A stretch of 64,000 nucleotides of DNA from Actinomadura violacea (GTDB taxonomy: Bacteria > Actinomycetota > Actinomycetes > Streptosporangiales > Streptosporangiaceae): assembly GCF_017573465.1 (NCBI RefSeq), contig NZ_JAGEPF010000003.1, forward strand, positions 372,001 to 436,000. The letters run 5' to 3'. A model generated the notes under the pieces. The model was given only the letters and a program-made list of their open reading frames with translations, searched no databases and was not told the DNA's origin. Every line of letters begins with the position of its first letter. Position 1 is the first letter of the stretch. The position numbers and the translations under genes are program-made. Positions 17,999 to 26,908 of the stretch are shown here, in pieces.

Positions 17999-19216
17999 AT
18001 GATCGAGTGGTCCGAGGAAGACCTGATGATCCGGGACGCCGTGCGCGGCTGGATCGACGCGGAGGTCCGGCCGAACCTGGACGCGCTGGACTCCGGTGAG
18101 CTGCCGCCCTACGACCTGATCCGGAGCCTGTACAAGACGTTCGGGATGGACGAGATGGCGCGCTCGTCCTTCCAGGCGCGGATCGCCAAGGAGCGCGAGG
18201 GCGACGCGGGGAAGGCGGACAAGAAGGACGCCGACGGCCCCGGCGGCGGCAACGCGGCGATGGCCATGCTGCCGGTCATCGAGCTGTGCAAGGTGGCCCC
18301 CGGCATGGTCTCGGCGATGGGCGTCGGCCTCGGCCTCGCCGCCGGGACCATCATGAAGCGGGGCACGCCCGACCAGAAGGAGCGCTGGGCGCTGCCGCTG
18401 CTGACCATGGAGAAGGTCGGCGCGTGGGCGATCACCGAGCCGAACTCCGGGTCGGACGCGTTCGGCGGCATGCAGGCCACCGCCAAGAAGGTCGGCGACG
18501 AGTACGTCATCAACGGCAGCAAGACCTTCATCACCAACGGCCCCTACGCCGACACGATCGTCTTCTACTGCAAGCTCGACGACGGCCGCGAGCCCCGCGA
18601 CCGCGAGATCCTGACGTTCGTCCTCGACCGCGGGATGGAGGGCCTGGAGCAGAGCAAGCCGCTGCGCAAGATGGGCCTGCACTCCTCCCCCACCGGCGAG
18701 CTGTTCCTCAACGACGTGCGCGCCGGCGCCGACCGGCTGCTGGCGTCCGGCTCGCAGGGCGGCAAGGAGTCGGCCAAGCAGAACTTCGTCACCGAGCGCG
18801 CCGGCGTCGCCGCGATGGCCCTCGGCGTCATCGAGGAGTGCCTGAAGCTGTCGGTGGAGTACGCCAAGACCCGCGAGCTGTGGGGCCAGCGGATCGGCGA
18901 CTTCCAGCTCATCCAGCTCAAGCTCGCCAAGATGGAGGTGGCCCGCCTCAACGTGCAGAACCTGGTGTTCCGGCACGTGGAGATGCAGCGGACGGGCCGC
19001 ACCCCGACGCTCGCCGAGGCGTCGGCGATGAAGCTGTACGCCGCGCAGGCCGCCAGCGAGGTCGCACAGGAGGCGGTCCAGCTGTTCGGCGGCAACGGCT
19101 ACATGAGCGAGTACCGGGTGGAGCAGCTGGCGCGCGACGCCAAGTCGTTCCAGATCTACGCCGGCACCGACGAGATCCAGATCACCCACATCGCGCGCGA
19201 CCTGCTGTCCCGCTGA
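17999..19216 (+). CDS. Acyl-CoA dehydrogenase
   Basis: 405 residues. FAD-dependent alpha,beta-dehydrogenation of an acyl-CoA. Family motifs are WAITEPNSGSDA, INGSKTFITNGP, RAGVAAMALGV, QLFGGNGYMSEY and the C-terminal YAGTDEIQITHIAR, where the Glu is at the usual position of the catalytic base. An unusual hydrophilic insertion rich in Lys/Asp/Gly (about residues 60-82) sits in the N-terminal helical domain. ATG 17999 follows AAAGGG; the longer frame from 17957 has no support. Substrate length is unknown. It could in principle oxidise short-chain intermediates of lysine degradation, but no linkage shows that. Confidence 0.9.
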   Translation: MIEWSEEDLMIRDAVRGWIDAEVRPNLDALDSGELPPYDLIRSLYKTFGMDEMARSSFQARIAKEREGDAGKADKKDADGPGGGNAAMAMLPVIELCKVAPGMVSAMGVGLGLAAGTIMKRGTPDQKERWALPLLTMEKVGAWAITEPNSGSDAFGGMQATAKKVGDEYVINGSKTFITNGPYADTIVFYCKLDDGREPRDREILTFVLDRGMEGLEQSKPLRKMGLHSSPTGELFLNDVRAGADRLLASGSQGGKESAKQNFVTERAGVAAMALGVIEECLKLSVEYAKTRELWGQRIGDFQLIQLKLAKMEVARLNVQNLVFRHVEMQRTGRTPTLAEASAMKLYAAQAASEVAQEAVQLFGGNGYMSEYRVEQLARDAKSFQIYAGTDEIQITHIARDLLSR

Positions 19217-19233
19217 CCCGGCACGGCACCGGG

Positions 19234-19261
19234 GATCCCCGCGGCGGACGCCGCGGGGATC
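19234..19261. terminator. Hairpin terminator after acyl-CoA dehydrogenase
   Basis: Perfect 12-bp stem GATCCCCGCGGC / GCCGCGGGGATC with a four-base loop GGAC, 18 bases after the stop codon. There is no T tract, as is common in high-GC actinomycetes. Confidence 0.75.
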
Positions 19262-19306
19262 TTCGCTGAAAGTCCCCGAACTTCCGGCGACCGCGCGGCA
19301 TCGAAA

Positions 19307-19346
19307 AGGTGGAGGGCGGGTGAGGGCGATCGCCCGCCCTCCACCT
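19307..19346. repeat. Second hairpin, 14-bp perfect stem
   Basis: AGGTGGAGGGCGGG (19307-19320) and its exact complement CCCGCCCTCCACCT (19333-19346) around a 12-base loop. It lies between the terminator above and the FHA gene start, so it may be a second terminator or a structured leader of the FHA mRNA. Confidence 0.7.
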
Positions 19347-19392
19347 GACGGCCTTCTGGACAGCCGACGACGGGGACTGGATACTCACAGCC

Positions 19393-19932
19393 ATGGACGG
19401 TCAGCCCTCTTACCCGGTGCGAGCGTCCGACACCGAGCGGGACCGGGTGCTGCGCGTCCTCAGCGACCGCGTGTCCGAGGGCCGGATGTCGCACGAGACG
19501 TTCGAGCGCCGCGTCGACCAGGTACTGCAGGCGCGCAGCCGCGCCGAGCTGGACGACATCGTGCACGACCTGCCGCCGACCAGCCGCGTCGTCGGCCGGC
19601 TCACCGGCCTGGTGGCGACCGTCTCGCAGGTGACCGCGCGGATCGAGGCGGCCTGGCGCGGCCCCCGGCTGCCGCGCTTCGTCCTGCCGCCCGCCGAGTC
19701 GACGCGGATCGTGGTCGGCCGCGCCCCCGCCTGCCAGTTCGTGCTGACGGACCTGACGGTCTCGCGCTTCCACGCCGAGCTGTACCGGGCCGAGGAGGGC
19801 TGGATGGTCTCGGACCTGGGGTCGATGAACGGCACCCGGGTGAACGGCTGGCGGCTCACCGGCCCGGCCCGGGTGCGTCCCGGCGACGAGATCGGGTTCG
19901 GCAGCGTCGGCTTCATCGTCGCCGCCCCCTGA
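19393..19932 (+). CDS. DUF1707-FHA domain protein
   Basis: 179 residues. The N-terminal DUF1707 domain (about 8-60) has the family pattern RASDTERDRVLRVLSDRVSE and TFERRVDQVLQARSRAELDD. The C-terminal FHA domain (about 100-178) has IVVGRAPACQFVLTDLTVSRFHA and DLGSMNGTRVNG, with the Arg, Ser-x-x-His and Asn-Gly residues that bind phosphothreonine. It probably reads Ser/Thr kinase signals; partner kinases are not in the window. No membrane segment. Confidence 0.9.
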   Translation: MDGQPSYPVRASDTERDRVLRVLSDRVSEGRMSHETFERRVDQVLQARSRAELDDIVHDLPPTSRVVGRLTGLVATVSQVTARIEAAWRGPRLPRFVLPPAESTRIVVGRAPACQFVLTDLTVSRFHAELYRAEEGWMVSDLGSMNGTRVNGWRLTGPARVRPGDEIGFGSVGFIVAAP

Positions 19933-20048
19933 CTCACCCGCCGGCGCCTTTCCCGGCCCTCCTCGGGCTCCTGCGAACCCGCCCTGCCCGGAACCGGACC
20001 GCCTCAGGGTCTTGACGTGTTCGTTAAGAGTCCTTACTTTCTCCTCCA

Positions 20049-20069
20049 AGTTAGGAAACCTTCTTAACT
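20049..20069. promoter_or_regulatory. ROK-type operator upstream of the sugar operon
   Basis: Dyad AGTTA-GGAAACCTTC-TTAACT at 20049-20069: arms AGTTAxGAA and TTCxTAACT around three bases, close to the TTAGGAAA/TTTCCTAA type sites bound by ROK repressors. A second, weaker dyad TAAG-AGTC-CTTA lies just upstream, around 20024-20036. Both precede the ROK gene, suggesting autoregulation. Confidence 0.65.
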
Positions 20070-20082
20070 CCGAGGAGCCGCC

Positions 20083-21321
20083 GTGCCCGCGCCCGTCCCC
20101 GGGACCCCGAGCCTGCTGCGCGCCATCAACGACCGCGCCGCGCTGGAGGCGCTGCTCGCCCGCGGCCCGCTGACCCGCCCGCAGATCTCCGACCTCACCG
20201 GAATCTCCAAGCCGACCGCCTCGCAGCTGCTCGCCCGCCTCGAGGAGGCCGGGCTGGTCGTGCGGGACGGCCTGCGCGAGGGGCTGCCGGGGCGGACCGC
20301 CGAGCTGTACCGGATCAACGGGGCGGCCGCGCACGTCGCCGGCGCCGACGTCACCCCGACCCGCATCAGGGCCAGTGTCGCCGACCTCACCGGGACGGTC
20401 GTCGGCGAGCACACCCTGCCCACGCCCGCCCGCACCGGCGTGGACGTCGTCGCCCGGATGTCCGAGGCGCTCGACAAGGCCGCCGCGGCGGCCGGCCTCG
20501 CCCGCACCGCGCTGCACCGGGCCGTCATCGGCATCCAGGGCGCGATCGACCCGGCCACCGGGCGGCTCGGCTACGCCGCGCACATCCCCGGCTGGCACAT
20601 CCCCGACCTCGCCGGCACGCTCGCCGGCGGCCTCGGCGTCCGCATCGCCATCGAGAACGACGTCAACCTCGCCGCGCTCGCCGAGCGCGCGGGCGGGCAG
20701 GCCGCCGGAACGCGCGACTTCGTGCTGCTGTGGGTCGCCGACGGCGTCGGCATGGCCGTCGTCCTGGACGGCGCGCTGCACCGCGGCGCGACCGGCGGCG
20801 CCGGCGAGATCGGCTACGCGCCCGCGGTCGGCGCGCCGCTGATGCGCGACGTCCGCCGCACCCACACGGGCGGCGTGCACAGCCTCACCGGCGGCGCGGC
20901 CGTGCTCAAGCTGATGCGCGAGCACGGGTTCCGCGGCCGCGACGCCGCCACCGCGCTCGGCCGCGCCGCGGCGGAGGTCGGCGCCGGCCGCGCGGGGACG
21001 CGCACCGCCTCCGACGCCGGCGCGCGCGCCGAGCGCGCCCTCACCGAACTCGCGACCCGGCTCGGCGCCACTTTGGCCACCGTCGTCGCCGTCCTCGACC
21101 CGGCCCTGGTCGTGCTCACCGGCGACGTCCTGCGCGCCGGCGGCGAGCCGCTGCGCGCGCGCGTCGAGCAGCACCTGCACAGCCTGACGATCCCGCGCCC
21201 CAAGGTGCGGCTCAGCTCCCTGCAGGGCAACCCGGTCCTGGCCGGCGCCCTGCAGCAGGCGCTCCAGGAGACCCGCGACGAGGTGTTCTCCACCACCGTC
21301 CCCGACACGACCCGTTCCTGA
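20083..21321 (+). CDS. ROK family transcriptional repressor
   Basis: 412 residues from GTG 20083, with GAGGAG at the right distance. An N-terminal winged helix (RGPLTRPQISDLTGISKPTA and SQLLARLEEAGLVVRDG) is followed by a ROK sugar-kinase-like domain. Segments VIGIQGAIDPATGRL and AIENDVNLAALAER are typical, but the Cys-rich zinc motif of many ROK proteins is absent, so metal binding is doubtful. It probably controls the importer, kinase and glycosidase genes directly downstream in response to a sugar or sugar phosphate. Confidence 0.9.
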   Translation: MPAPVPGTPSLLRAINDRAALEALLARGPLTRPQISDLTGISKPTASQLLARLEEAGLVVRDGLREGLPGRTAELYRINGAAAHVAGADVTPTRIRASVADLTGTVVGEHTLPTPARTGVDVVARMSEALDKAAAAAGLARTALHRAVIGIQGAIDPATGRLGYAAHIPGWHIPDLAGTLAGGLGVRIAIENDVNLAALAERAGGQAAGTRDFVLLWVADGVGMAVVLDGALHRGATGGAGEIGYAPAVGAPLMRDVRRTHTGGVHSLTGGAAVLKLMREHGFRGRDAATALGRAAAEVGAGRAGTRTASDAGARAERALTELATRLGATLATVVAVLDPALVVLTGDVLRAGGEPLRARVEQHLHSLTIPRPKVRLSSLQGNPVLAGALQQALQETRDEVFSTTVPDTTRS

Positions 21322-21413
21322 ACCGCCCCGTTCCCGACCCGCACCCATCCCACCCCCCACTCCCCCACAGCGGACGGCGGCACCGGCCGTCCCTCCCCCG
21401 AAGGAGAACCGGA

Positions 21414-22742
21414 GTGCGCACATCGACAACGCGCCGGCTCGCCGCGGCCCTCGCCGCCGCCGGGCTCGGCCTCACGGCCTGCACGGCCGGCGGAAGCGGC
21501 GGCGGCCCGTCCGGCGGCCCGAAGGCCGGGGAGAAGCAGACGATCGAGGTCTGGCACGGCTGGAGCGCCCCGCACGAGGTGAAGGCGTTCCAAGACGCCG
21601 TCGCGGGCTTCCACCGGCTGCACCCCAACATCACCGTCAAGCTCGTCAAGGACCAGACCGACGACCGCATCACCAACGCCATCCGCGGCGGCAACCCGCC
21701 CGACGTGGTGTCGTCGTTCACCACCGACAGCGTCGGGCAGTGGTGCCAGAGCGGCTCGTGGCAGGACCTGTCCGGCGACATATCCGGGTCCAAGCTCGAC
21801 ATGAACCAGTTCCCCAAGCCGGTGCAGCAGTACACCCGGTACAAGGGCCGCCGGTGCGCGATGCCGCTGCTCGCCGACGCCTACGGCCTCTACTACAACA
21901 AGGCGCTGATGAAGGGCGAGCAGCCGCCGCGCACCTTCTCCGAGCTGACGGCGCTGGCCAAGAAGCTCACCGTCCGCAACCCCGACGGGACCATCAAGGT
22001 CGCCGGGTTCATGCCGTCCGCGCAGTACTACGAGCACCAGGTGCAGCACCTCGCCACCCAGTTCGGAGCGAAGTGGCTCACGCCCGACGGGCGCGCCGAC
22101 TTCGCCGCCGACCCCGCCGTCAAGGCGTACCTGCAGTGGGACAAGAGCCTCATCGACTGGTACGGCTACGACAACGTCAAGAAGTTCCTGCACTCGATGG
22201 GCCAGGAGTTCGAGTCCTCCAACCCGTTCGAGAAGGGCAAGGTCGCCATGGCCGTCGACGGCGAGTGGCGCACCAAGTTCATGCAGGAGGAGGCGCCGAA
22301 GGTCGACTACGGGACCGCGCCCGCGCCCGTCCCCGACGGGCAGGACGCCCGCTACGGCGGCGGCTTCGTCACCGGCACCGTCATCGGCATCCCGCGCGGC
22401 GCCAAGCACCGCGCCGCCGCGTGGGAGTTCATCCGGTACCTCACGACCGACACCGGCGCGCTCGTCACCTTCGCCAACGCGCTCGGCAACGTCCCGACGA
22501 CGATCGCGTCGCTGTCGTCGCCGGATCTGAGGCTGCCGCCGCAGTTCAAGACGTTCCTCGACGTCTTCAAGAACCCCGCGAGCGCCACGACGCCGCCCAC
22601 CCCGAACGGCAACGACTACGTCGTGAAGTTCCAGCAGTTCGTCCAGGACCAGTGGGAGCCCGGCAAGGCCGGCGACCTCGGCAAGGCGCTCGCCGGGCTC
22701 GACGGGAAGGTCGACGCGTCGCTGAAGCTGGCCGGGGGCTGA
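21414..22742 (+). CDS. Sugar ABC transporter substrate-binding lipoprotein
   Basis: 442 residues from GTG 21414, with AAGGAG seven bases upstream. The signal peptide ends in the lipobox LTAC, followed by a Gly/Ser linker. The mature part is a family-1 extracellular solute-binding protein (TIEVWHGWSAPHEVKAFQDA, NPPDVVSSF, PLLADAYGLYYNKALM). First structural gene of an operon with two permeases, a GH4 enzyme and a BadF-type kinase. The ligand is probably a beta-linked disaccharide or glycoside, inferred from the downstream enzymes. Confidence 0.92.
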   Translation: MRTSTTRRLAAALAAAGLGLTACTAGGSGGGPSGGPKAGEKQTIEVWHGWSAPHEVKAFQDAVAGFHRLHPNITVKLVKDQTDDRITNAIRGGNPPDVVSSFTTDSVGQWCQSGSWQDLSGDISGSKLDMNQFPKPVQQYTRYKGRRCAMPLLADAYGLYYNKALMKGEQPPRTFSELTALAKKLTVRNPDGTIKVAGFMPSAQYYEHQVQHLATQFGAKWLTPDGRADFAADPAVKAYLQWDKSLIDWYGYDNVKKFLHSMGQEFESSNPFEKGKVAMAVDGEWRTKFMQEEAPKVDYGTAPAPVPDGQDARYGGGFVTGTVIGIPRGAKHRAAAWEFIRYLTTDTGALVTFANALGNVPTTIASLSSPDLRLPPQFKTFLDVFKNPASATTPPTPNGNDYVVKFQQFVQDQWEPGKAGDLGKALAGLDGKVDASLKLAGG

Positions 22743-22746
22743 CGCC

Positions 22747-23721
22747 GTGGCCTCCGGCTCGCTGCGCCTGCCGCTGCGGCGCGGCCGGCTCGGGACGGTG
22801 TCCCGGGCCGGCCGCCGCCGGCGGCTGCGGGTGCTGGCGTTCCTGTCGCCGTGGCTGGCCGGGTTCGGGCTGTTCTTCGCCTACCCGCTCGCCGCGACCG
22901 TCTACTTCTCCTTCACCCGCTACAACCTGTTCACGCTGAAGTACGTCGGCCTGGACAACTACAAGTACCTGCTGCACGACGACGACGCCTGGACGGCGAT
23001 GCGCAACACGCTGTGGCTGGTCGCGGTGCTCGTCCCGCTGCGGGTGCTGTTCGGCCTCGGCGTCGCGCAGCTGCTCACCAGGATCCGGCGCGGCGGGAAC
23101 CTGCTGCGCGCGGTGTTCTACGTCCCCTACCTGATCCCGCCGGTGTCGGCGACCGTCGCGTTCGTGTTCGTGCTGAACCCCGGCACCGGCCCGTTCCCGG
23201 TGATCGCCCGGCACCTGGGGTTCTCGCTGCCGGACTTCTTCAACGACTCCGCGTGGGCCAAGCCCGGCCTGTCGCTGCTCGGGCTGTGGGCGGTCGGCGA
23301 CGTCATGATCATTCTGCTGGCGGCGCTGCTGAACGTGCCGCGGTCGCTGTACGAGGCCGCCGCCATCGACGGCGCCGGTGCCTGGGCGCGGTTCCGGCAC
23401 ATCACGCTGCCGACCGTCTCGCCCGTCCTGGCGTTCGCCGCCGTCACCGGCGTGATCGAGACGCTGCAGTACTTCACTCAGGCGATGGTCGCCGGGAAGG
23501 TCGCCGCCGGGCAGGCGGACCTGCCCGGCTCCCAGTTCGCCCCCGGCTACCCCGGCGGGTCGACGCTGACGTTCCCGCAGTGGCTCTACGACGAGGGATT
23601 CCGGCAGTTCAACATGGGATACGCGTGCGTGCTCGCGCTCGTCATGTTCGTCATCGCGATGGCGTTCACGCTGCTGCTGCTGCGGCGGTTCCGCGCGTTC
23701 GCCGGAGAGGAGGCGCAGTGA
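22747..23721 (+). CDS. Sugar ABC transporter permease (MalF type)
   Basis: 324 residues from GTG 22747, four bases after the previous stop. Six or so membrane segments; the first begins near FLSPWLAGFGLFFAYPLAAT. The EAA loop that contacts the ATPase reads LYEAAAIDGAGAWARFRHIT. Its stop overlaps the next gene as GTGA, so it is coupled to the second permease. No ATPase gene follows in this operon. Confidence 0.92.
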   Translation: MASGSLRLPLRRGRLGTVSRAGRRRRLRVLAFLSPWLAGFGLFFAYPLAATVYFSFTRYNLFTLKYVGLDNYKYLLHDDDAWTAMRNTLWLVAVLVPLRVLFGLGVAQLLTRIRRGGNLLRAVFYVPYLIPPVSATVAFVFVLNPGTGPFPVIARHLGFSLPDFFNDSAWAKPGLSLLGLWAVGDVMIILLAALLNVPRSLYEAAAIDGAGAWARFRHITLPTVSPVLAFAAVTGVIETLQYFTQAMVAGKVAAGQADLPGSQFAPGYPGGSTLTFPQWLYDEGFRQFNMGYACVLALVMFVIAMAFTLLLLRRFRAFAGEEAQ

Positions 23722-24560
23722 CCGCCCCCATCGCCTACGGCGGCCGGTCCCGGCGCACGCTGATGTGGATCGCCACGCACGCCGCCGCGATCGTCCTGGC
23801 GCTGATCTTCCTGGCGCCGCTGGCGTTCATGTTCCTGACCGCGGTGATGAGCGACTCGCAGGCGCTCAGCACGTCGCTGTGGCCGAAGCAGTGGCACTTC
23901 GAGAACTTCCGCCGCGCGTTCAGCGGCGACATGGTGCGCTGGACGGTCAACAGCACCGTGTACGCGGCGCTGTCGACCGTGCTGATGCTGGTGTCGAGCG
24001 TCCCGGTCGCCTACGCGCTGGCCCGGTTCCGGTTCCGCGGCCGCAACCTCGCGCTCGTCGTCGTGATCTCGGCGATGATGCTGCCGCCGCAGGTGACGAT
24101 GGTGCCGCTGTACATCGTGTGGTCCCGCTTCCACCTGACCGGGACGCTCTGGCCGCTGATCATCCCGCAGGCGTTCGGGGACGCGTTCTCCATCTTCCTG
24201 CTGCGCCAGTTCCTCGTCACGATCCCGCGCGAGTACGCCGACGCGGCGCGGGTCGACGGCTGCGGGGAGCTGCGCACCATGCTGCGGGTCGTGCTGCCGA
24301 TGGCCAAGCCCGCGCTCGCGGCCGTAGCGCTGTTCCAGTTCTTCTACTGCTGGAACGACTACTACGGGCCGCTGGTGTACGCCAAGCCGGAGAACTGGAC
24401 CCTCGCGATCGGCGTGGCGACGTTCCGCGCCGCGCACCACGTCGAGTGGAACCTCACGATGGCGGCGACGCTGCTGACCATCATGCCGGTGCTGGTGGTG
24501 TTCTTCCTCGCCCAGCGCGTGTTCATCCAGGGTGTGACGTTGACGGGAGTGAAGGGTTGA
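23718..24560 (+). CDS. Sugar ABC transporter permease (MalG type)
   Basis: 280 residues from GTG 23718, overlapping the upstream stop. The membrane segments start with AAAIVLALIFLAPLAFMFLT. The EAA loop EYADAARVDGCGELRTMLRV is conserved. The gene ends in TTGA, where TTG appears to start the GH4 gene. It forms the transmembrane heterodimer with the permease encoded at 22747. Confidence 0.92.
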   Translation: MTAPIAYGGRSRRTLMWIATHAAAIVLALIFLAPLAFMFLTAVMSDSQALSTSLWPKQWHFENFRRAFSGDMVRWTVNSTVYAALSTVLMLVSSVPVAYALARFRFRGRNLALVVVISAMMLPPQVTMVPLYIVWSRFHLTGTLWPLIIPQAFGDAFSIFLLRQFLVTIPREYADAARVDGCGELRTMLRVVLPMAKPALAAVALFQFFYCWNDYYGPLVYAKPENWTLAIGVATFRAAHHVEWNLTMAATLLTIMPVLVVFFLAQRVFIQGVTLTGVKG

Positions 24561-25813
24561 AGCTGACGGTCATCGGGGGCGGGTCCACCTACACCCCGGA
24601 GCTGGTCGACGGGATCGCCCGCGAGCGCGCCGCGCTGCCGGTGTCGGAGCTGGTCCTCGCCGACCCGGACGCGCGGCGGCTGGAGCTCGTCGGCGGCCTC
24701 GCCGCGCGGATGCTGGCCCGCGCCGGGCATCCGGCGAAGGTCGTCACGACGGGCGACCTCGACGAGGCCGTCACCGGCGCCGCGGTGGTGCTGGTCCAGC
24801 TGCGGGTCGGCGGGCAGGCGGCCCGGCGGGTCGACGAGACGCTGCCACTGGAGTGCGGCTGCGTCGGGCAGGAGACCACCGGGGCGGGCGGGCTCGCCAA
24901 GGCGCTGCGGACCGTCCCGGTGGTGCTGGACATCGCCGAGCGCGTCGCCGCCCGTGCACCGGACGCGTGGATCATCGACTTCACCAACCCCGTCGGCATC
25001 GTCACCCGCGCCCTGCTGGACGCCGGGCACCGCGCCGTCGGCCTGTGCAACGTCGCGATCGGCGTGCAGCGCCGCGCCGCCGCGCTGCTGGACGCGGCGC
25101 CCGAGCGGATCGCGCTCGGCCACGCCGGCCTCAACCACCTGACCTGGGTGCGCTCGCTCGAGCTGGACGGGCGCGACGTCCTGCCCGGCCTGCTGGACGG
25201 GCACGCCGCCGAGCTGGCCGCGATGGCGGGGCTGCCCGAGCCGTTCCTGCGGCGGCTTGGCGCCCTCCCCTCCTACTACCTGCGCTACTTCTACGAGCAC
25301 GACCGCGTCGTGCGGGAGCAGCGCGGCGCGCCGACGCGCGCCGAGGAGGTCGCCGCGCTGGAGCGCGACCTGCTCGCCATGTACGCCGACCCGGCGCTCG
25401 ACACCAAGCCCGCACGGCTGGAGGAGCGCGGTGGCGCCTACTACTCCGAGGCCGCCGTGCAGCTCGCGGTGTCGCTGCTCGCCGGCCGCGGCGACGCGCA
25501 GGTCGTCAACGTCCGCAACAACGGCGCGCTCCCGTTCCTGGACGACCGGGCCGTGATCGAGGTGCCCGCGCGGATCACCTCGTCCGGCCCGGTCCCGCTG
25601 CCCGTCCCGCCGCTCGAGCCGCTGTTCTCCGGCCTGGTCGCGCACGTGGCCGGCTACGAGGAGCTGGCGCTGGACGCGGCGCTGCGCGGCGGCGTCGGCC
25701 GGGTCGCGGACGCGCTGCTGGCGCACCCGCTCGTCGGGCAGCTCGACACCGCCGACCGGCTGGCCCGCGACCTCGTCGCCGCCAACCGCGCCCACCTGCC
25801 GTGGGCCGCCTGA
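24557..25813 (+). CDS. GH4 family 6-phospho-glycosidase (6-phospho-beta-glucosidase type)
   Basis: 418 residues. The N-terminal dinucleotide site is VIGGGSTYTPELVDGI. CNVAIGVQRR and GLNHLTW supply the Cys and His that bind Mn2+ in GH4 enzymes, which use NAD and Mn for a redox-assisted hydrolysis of phosphorylated disaccharides. The start is a rare TTG at 24557 overlapping the permease stop; no other start gives the complete nucleotide site. The substrate must be phosphorylated, and the downstream kinase could supply that. Confidence 0.9.
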   Translation: MKLTVIGGGSTYTPELVDGIARERAALPVSELVLADPDARRLELVGGLAARMLARAGHPAKVVTTGDLDEAVTGAAVVLVQLRVGGQAARRVDETLPLECGCVGQETTGAGGLAKALRTVPVVLDIAERVAARAPDAWIIDFTNPVGIVTRALLDAGHRAVGLCNVAIGVQRRAAALLDAAPERIALGHAGLNHLTWVRSLELDGRDVLPGLLDGHAAELAAMAGLPEPFLRRLGALPSYYLRYFYEHDRVVREQRGAPTRAEEVAALERDLLAMYADPALDTKPARLEERGGAYYSEAAVQLAVSLLAGRGDAQVVNVRNNGALPFLDDRAVIEVPARITSSGPVPLPVPPLEPLFSGLVAHVAGYEELALDAALRGGVGRVADALLAHPLVGQLDTADRLARDLVAANRAHLPWAA

Positions 25814-26820
25814 TGGCGGCCGCGCCGGCGCGCCGCCGGGACGGGGTGCTGGTCGCCGTCGACGGCGGCAACAGCAAGATCGACGCGGCCGTCGCGGGGA
25901 CCGGCGGGGAGCTGCTGGCGACCGTGCGCGGCGCCGGGTTCCGGCCGCACGTCGCCGGGCTCGACGGCGCGCTGGACGCGCTGGCGGCCGTCATCGGCGC
26001 CGCGCTCGCCGAGGCCGGCGTCCCGCCGGGCGAGGTCGTCCACCTCGCCGCCTACATGGCCAACGTCGATCTGCCGGGCGAGGAAGAGCGGCTCGAAGGG
26101 CTGCTGCTGGACCGGGGGCTCGCGCCCACCGCGGTCGTCGGCAACGACACGTTCGCGCTGCTGCGCAGCGCGGTCACCGAGGGGTGGGGCGTCGCGGTCG
26201 TCTGCGGCGCCGGCATCAACTGCGCCGGTGTCGCCCCCGACGGCCGCACCGCCCGCTTCCCCTCGCTCGGCGAGCACACCGGCGACTGGGGCGGCGGCGG
26301 CGCGCTCGGCCGCGCCGCGCTCTGGCACGCCATCCGCGGCGAGGACGGCCGCGGCCCCGCCACCGCGCTGACCGGGGCGGTCGCCGCGCACTTCGGCGTG
26401 GACCGTGCCATCGACGTCGGGCTCGGCGTCCACCTCGGCGAGTTCGACGAGGGCCGGCTCACCGCCCTCGCCCCGGTCCTGATCGGCACCGCCGAGGCGG
26501 GCGACGCGGTCGCCCGCGGCGTCGTGCTGCGCCTCGCCGAGGAGATCGCCCTGCTCGGCTCCGTCGCGCTGCGCCGCCTCGGCCTGCTGGACGCCCCCGC
26601 CGACGTGGTGCTCGGCGGCGGCGTGCTCGCCGCCCGCCGCCCGCTGCTCATGGACGCGGTCGCCGAGCGCTACGCCGCGCTCGCGCCGCGCGCCCGGCTG
26701 ATCGTCCCCGACGACCCGCCGCTGCTCGGCGCCGCGCTGCTCGGGCTGGACCACCTGGGCGCCCCGCCCGCCGCGCACGAGGCGCTGCGGAACGCGTTCC
26801 GGCGGCCGCGAGTCCGGTAG
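25813..26820 (+). CDS. BadF/BadG-type sugar kinase (N-acetylglucosamine kinase-like)
   Basis: 335 residues from ATG 25813, overlapping the previous TGA as TGATG. The ASKHA ATPase fold is visible as LVAVDGGNSKIDAAVAG (phosphate 1), VVGNDTFALLRSAV, VAVVCGAGINCAGV and VVLGGGVLAA. Relatives phosphorylate GlcNAc, glucosamine or muropeptide sugars. In this operon it most simply phosphorylates the imported glycoside before GH4 cleavage, giving a PTS-free route to a 6-phospho-disaccharide. The precise sugar is not known. Confidence 0.85.
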   Translation: MAAAPARRRDGVLVAVDGGNSKIDAAVAGTGGELLATVRGAGFRPHVAGLDGALDALAAVIGAALAEAGVPPGEVVHLAAYMANVDLPGEEERLEGLLLDRGLAPTAVVGNDTFALLRSAVTEGWGVAVVCGAGINCAGVAPDGRTARFPSLGEHTGDWGGGGALGRAALWHAIRGEDGRGPATALTGAVAAHFGVDRAIDVGLGVHLGEFDEGRLTALAPVLIGTAEAGDAVARGVVLRLAEEIALLGSVALRRLGLLDAPADVVLGGGVLAARRPLLMDAVAERYAALAPRARLIVPDDPPLLGAALLGLDHLGAPPAAHEALRNAFRRPRVR

Positions 26821-26908
26821 ATTCGGCGCTTCGACCGAGCCGCGGCAGTGCCGTGCCGCCGCCGCCCTTGACGTTGTAAGGTGCGGCCCGACGAGGAGGA
26901 GCAACGCC

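Noticed and set aside
20730-21413. N-terminal extension of the SBP at 21414
   Set aside because: The Arg-rich sequence overlaps the ROK gene in another frame; a signal peptide, lipobox and ribosome site support GTG 21414.
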